A stretch of 64,000 nucleotides of DNA from Mycobacteriaceae bacterium (GTDB lineage Bacteria; Actinomycetota; Actinomycetes; Mycobacteriales; Mycobacteriaceae). Numbering within the stretch: the stretch's first letter is position 1; every line of letters begins with the position of its first letter. The position numbers and the translations under genes were made by a program. The stretch spans positions 33,976 through 97,975 of the forward strand of contig JAPOKC010000006.1 in the NCBI GenBank assembly GCA_029977845.1, given 5' to 3'. The notes beneath the pieces are model-generated. The model was not told where the DNA came from. It did not search any database and saw nothing but the letters and a program-made list of their open reading frames with translations. Shown here piece by piece: positions 62,376 through 64,000 of the stretch.

Positions 62376-64000
62376 ATGACCGACGGCCCGCTGATCGTTC
62401 AGTCCGATAAGACGGTCCTGCTCGAGGTCGACCACGAGCAGGCCGACGCCGCGCGTGCGGCGATCGCCCCGTTCGCCGAACTCGAACGCGCTCCGGAACA
62501 CATTCACACCTACCGGATCACCCCGCTGGCGCTCTGGAACGCCCGGGCCGCGGGGCACGACGCCGAGCAAGTGGTCGACGCCCTGGTGAGCTTCTCCCGG
62601 TACGCCGTCCCCCAACCCCTGCTGGTGGACATCGTCGACACCATGGCCCGCTACGGCCGGCTGCAACTGGTGAAGCATCCCGCCCACGGACTGACGCTGG
62701 TCAGCCTTGACCGCGCGGTCCTCGAGGAGGTCCTGCGCAACAAGAAGATCGCCCCCATGCTGGGCGCCCGGCTCGACGAGGACACCGTCGTCGTGCATCC
62801 CAGTGAGCGCGGCCGGGTCAAGCAGATGCTGCTCAAGATCGGCTGGCCGGCCGAGGACCTCGCCGGTTACGTCGACGGCGAACGCCATCCCATCGCCCTC
62901 GCACAGGACGGCTGGGAGTTGCGCGACTACCAGCAGATGGCCGCCGACTCGTTCTGGGCGGGCGGTTCGGGTGTGGTGGTGCTGCCGTGCGGAGCCGGCA
63001 AGACCATCGTGGGCGCGGCCGCCATGGCCAAGGCCGGGGCTACGACGCTGATCCTGGTCACCAACACGGTGGCCGGCAGGCAATGGAAGCGCGAACTGAT
63101 GGCGCGCACCTCGCTGACCGAGAGCGAGATCGGCGAGTACTCCGGTGAACGCAAGGAGATCCGTCCGGTCACCATCGCCACCTATCAGGTGATCACCCGC
63201 AAGACCAAGGGCGAGTACCGGCATCTCGAACTGTTCGACAGCCGGGACTGGGGACTGATCATCTACGACGAGGTGCATCTGCTCCCGGCGCCGGTGTTCC
63301 GGATGACCGCCGATCTGCAGTCCCGGCGCCGGCTGGGTCTGACGGCGACGCTGATCCGGGAGGACGGCCGGGAAGGTGACGTGTTCAGCCTGATCGGGCC
63401 GAAACGCTATGACGCGCCGTGGAAGGACATCGAGGCCCAAGGCTGGATCGCACCGGCGGAGTGCATCGAGGTGCGCGTCACGATGACGGACAACGAGCGG
63501 ATGCAGTACGCCGTCGCCGAACCCGACGAGCGCTACCGGCTGTGCTCGACAGCGCACACCAAGATCGCCGTGGTGAAGTCCATCCTGGCCCGCCACCCCG
63601 ATGAACCGACGCTTGTCATTGGGGCCTACCTGGACCAACTCGACGAACTGGGCAGAGAACTGGATGCACCGGTGATCCAGGGCTCGACCAAGAACGCCGA
63701 ACGCGAGGCGCTATTCGACGCCTTCCGCCGCGGCGAGGTGAAAACCCTGGTCGTCTCAAAGGTGGCCAACTTCTCCATCGATCTGCCGGAAGCCTCAGTG
63801 GCCGTGCAGGTTTCAGGCACCTTCGGTTCACGACAGGAGGAGGCACAACGCCTCGGCCGGTTGCTGCGACCCAAACACGACGGCGGCGGCGCGGTGTTCT
63901 ACTCCGTGGTCTCCCGCGACAGCCTCGACGCCGACTACGCCGCACATCGTCAGCGCTTCCTGGCCGAGCAGGGTTACGGGTACATCATTCAGGACGCCGA
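62376..64000 (+). CDS. ercc3: DNA repair helicase XPB (ERCC3-like), 3' end cut by the window
   Basis: XPB is a 3'-5' superfamily 2 DNA helicase/translocase for repair. The 541 visible codons show an N-terminal damage-recognition-type domain (about 1-170), motif I LPCGAGKT (Walker A), motif Ia VTNTVAGRQW, motif II IYDEVHLLP (DEVH), motif III GLTATLIREDG, and motif VI QRLGRLLRPK in the C-terminal RecA lobe. The M. tuberculosis protein is about 542 residues, so only a few C-terminal codons lie beyond the edge. TAGGCT (62364-62369) is 6 nt before the ATG, so leaderless. Confidence 0.95.
   Translation, partial: MTDGPLIVQSDKTVLLEVDHEQADAARAAIAPFAELERAPEHIHTYRITPLALWNARAAGHDAEQVVDALVSFSRYAVPQPLLVDIVDTMARYGRLQLVKHPAHGLTLVSLDRAVLEEVLRNKKIAPMLGARLDEDTVVVHPSERGRVKQMLLKIGWPAEDLAGYVDGERHPIALAQDGWELRDYQQMAADSFWAGGSGVVVLPCGAGKTIVGAAAMAKAGATTLILVTNTVAGRQWKRELMARTSLTESEIGEYSGERKEIRPVTIATYQVITRKTKGEYRHLELFDSRDWGLIIYDEVHLLPAPVFRMTADLQSRRRLGLTATLIREDGREGDVFSLIGPKRYDAPWKDIEAQGWIAPAECIEVRVTMTDNERMQYAVAEPDERYRLCSTAHTKIAVVKSILARHPDEPTLVIGAYLDQLDELGRELDAPVIQGSTKNAEREALFDAFRRGEVKTLVVSKVANFSIDLPEASVAVQVSGTFGSRQEEAQRLGRLLRPKHDGGGAVFYSVVSRDSLDADYAAHRQRFLAEQGYGYIIQDA

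Overview
The window is GC-rich chromosomal DNA from a mycobacterium, most likely a free-living Mycolicibacterium-type species. The evidence is gene content and order: from left to right it follows the Mycobacterium tuberculosis Rv0949-to-Rv0861c block as I remember it (uvrD1/pcrA, chorismate mutase, pgi, ligD/ku, mntH, carotenoid oxygenase, ctpE, echA6, prrA, arfABC, gltA, serC, sepH, cspB, moaA2/moaD2, rpfA, moaE2/mog/moaC2, xpb helicase). No database search was possible, so orthologue names rest on recalled sequence and synteny. Many genes have a TANNNT -10 box 5-8 nt before an ATG or GTG and no Shine-Dalgarno, which is the mycobacterial leaderless pattern.

Layout. 1-9150: start of the pcrA helicase, a chorismate mutase preceded by an apparent Phe/Tyr leader-peptide attenuator, a small lipoprotein, an aldehyde dehydrogenase, pgi, a repeat-bearing secreted protein, an SDR, a full-length Fpg/Nei glycosylase, cobF, an MFS exporter and a DUF2231 membrane protein. 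9196-14270: an F420-type oxidoreductase, a crotonase, an acyl-CoA synthetase, two small secreted proteins and a decayed 13E12 (DUF222/HNH) element with an intact SOS box. 14266-17653: the NHEJ pair ligD and ku, divergent, with a small secreted protein coupled to ku. 17673-21810: SDR, NAD(P)-binding reductase, secreted peptide, mntH and a second LLM oxidoreductase. 21811-23250 is accessory: a small ORF, tRNA-Arg(CCU), an orphan TmoC-like Rieske ferredoxin and a membrane protein. 23358-29771: thiolase plus carotenoid oxygenase, lipoprotein, RCK-channel-RCK potassium protein and the Rv0909/Rv0910-type pair. 29824-39392: ctpE, beta-lactamase-like lipoprotein, MBL hydrolase, echA6 and an asymmetric ABC exporter pair.

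39448-64000: prrA, with no prrB beside it, faces arfC-arfB-arfA across a strong terminator. Then come an FKBP, a phytoene-dehydrogenase-like protein, gltA, TetR, MFS, pdxH, serC, sepH, an rRNA methyltransferase, Rv0875c-Rv0879c-type genes, cspB, and a molybdopterin set split around rpfA (moaA2-moaD2 rightward, Rv0863-moaC2-mog-moaE2 leftward). rpfA has a CRP-like box, a promoter and a ydaO-class (c-di-AMP) riboswitch. The window ends inside the XPB helicase gene.

The observations most worth pursuing are the chorismate-mutase attenuator, the loss of prrB next to a fully conserved prrA, the possible CTG start of the MFS gene after pdxH, the shared -10 box driving two leaderless genes, ArfA without its BON domain, and the retained cobF/full-length fpg arrangement that M. 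tuberculosis is reported to have lost.
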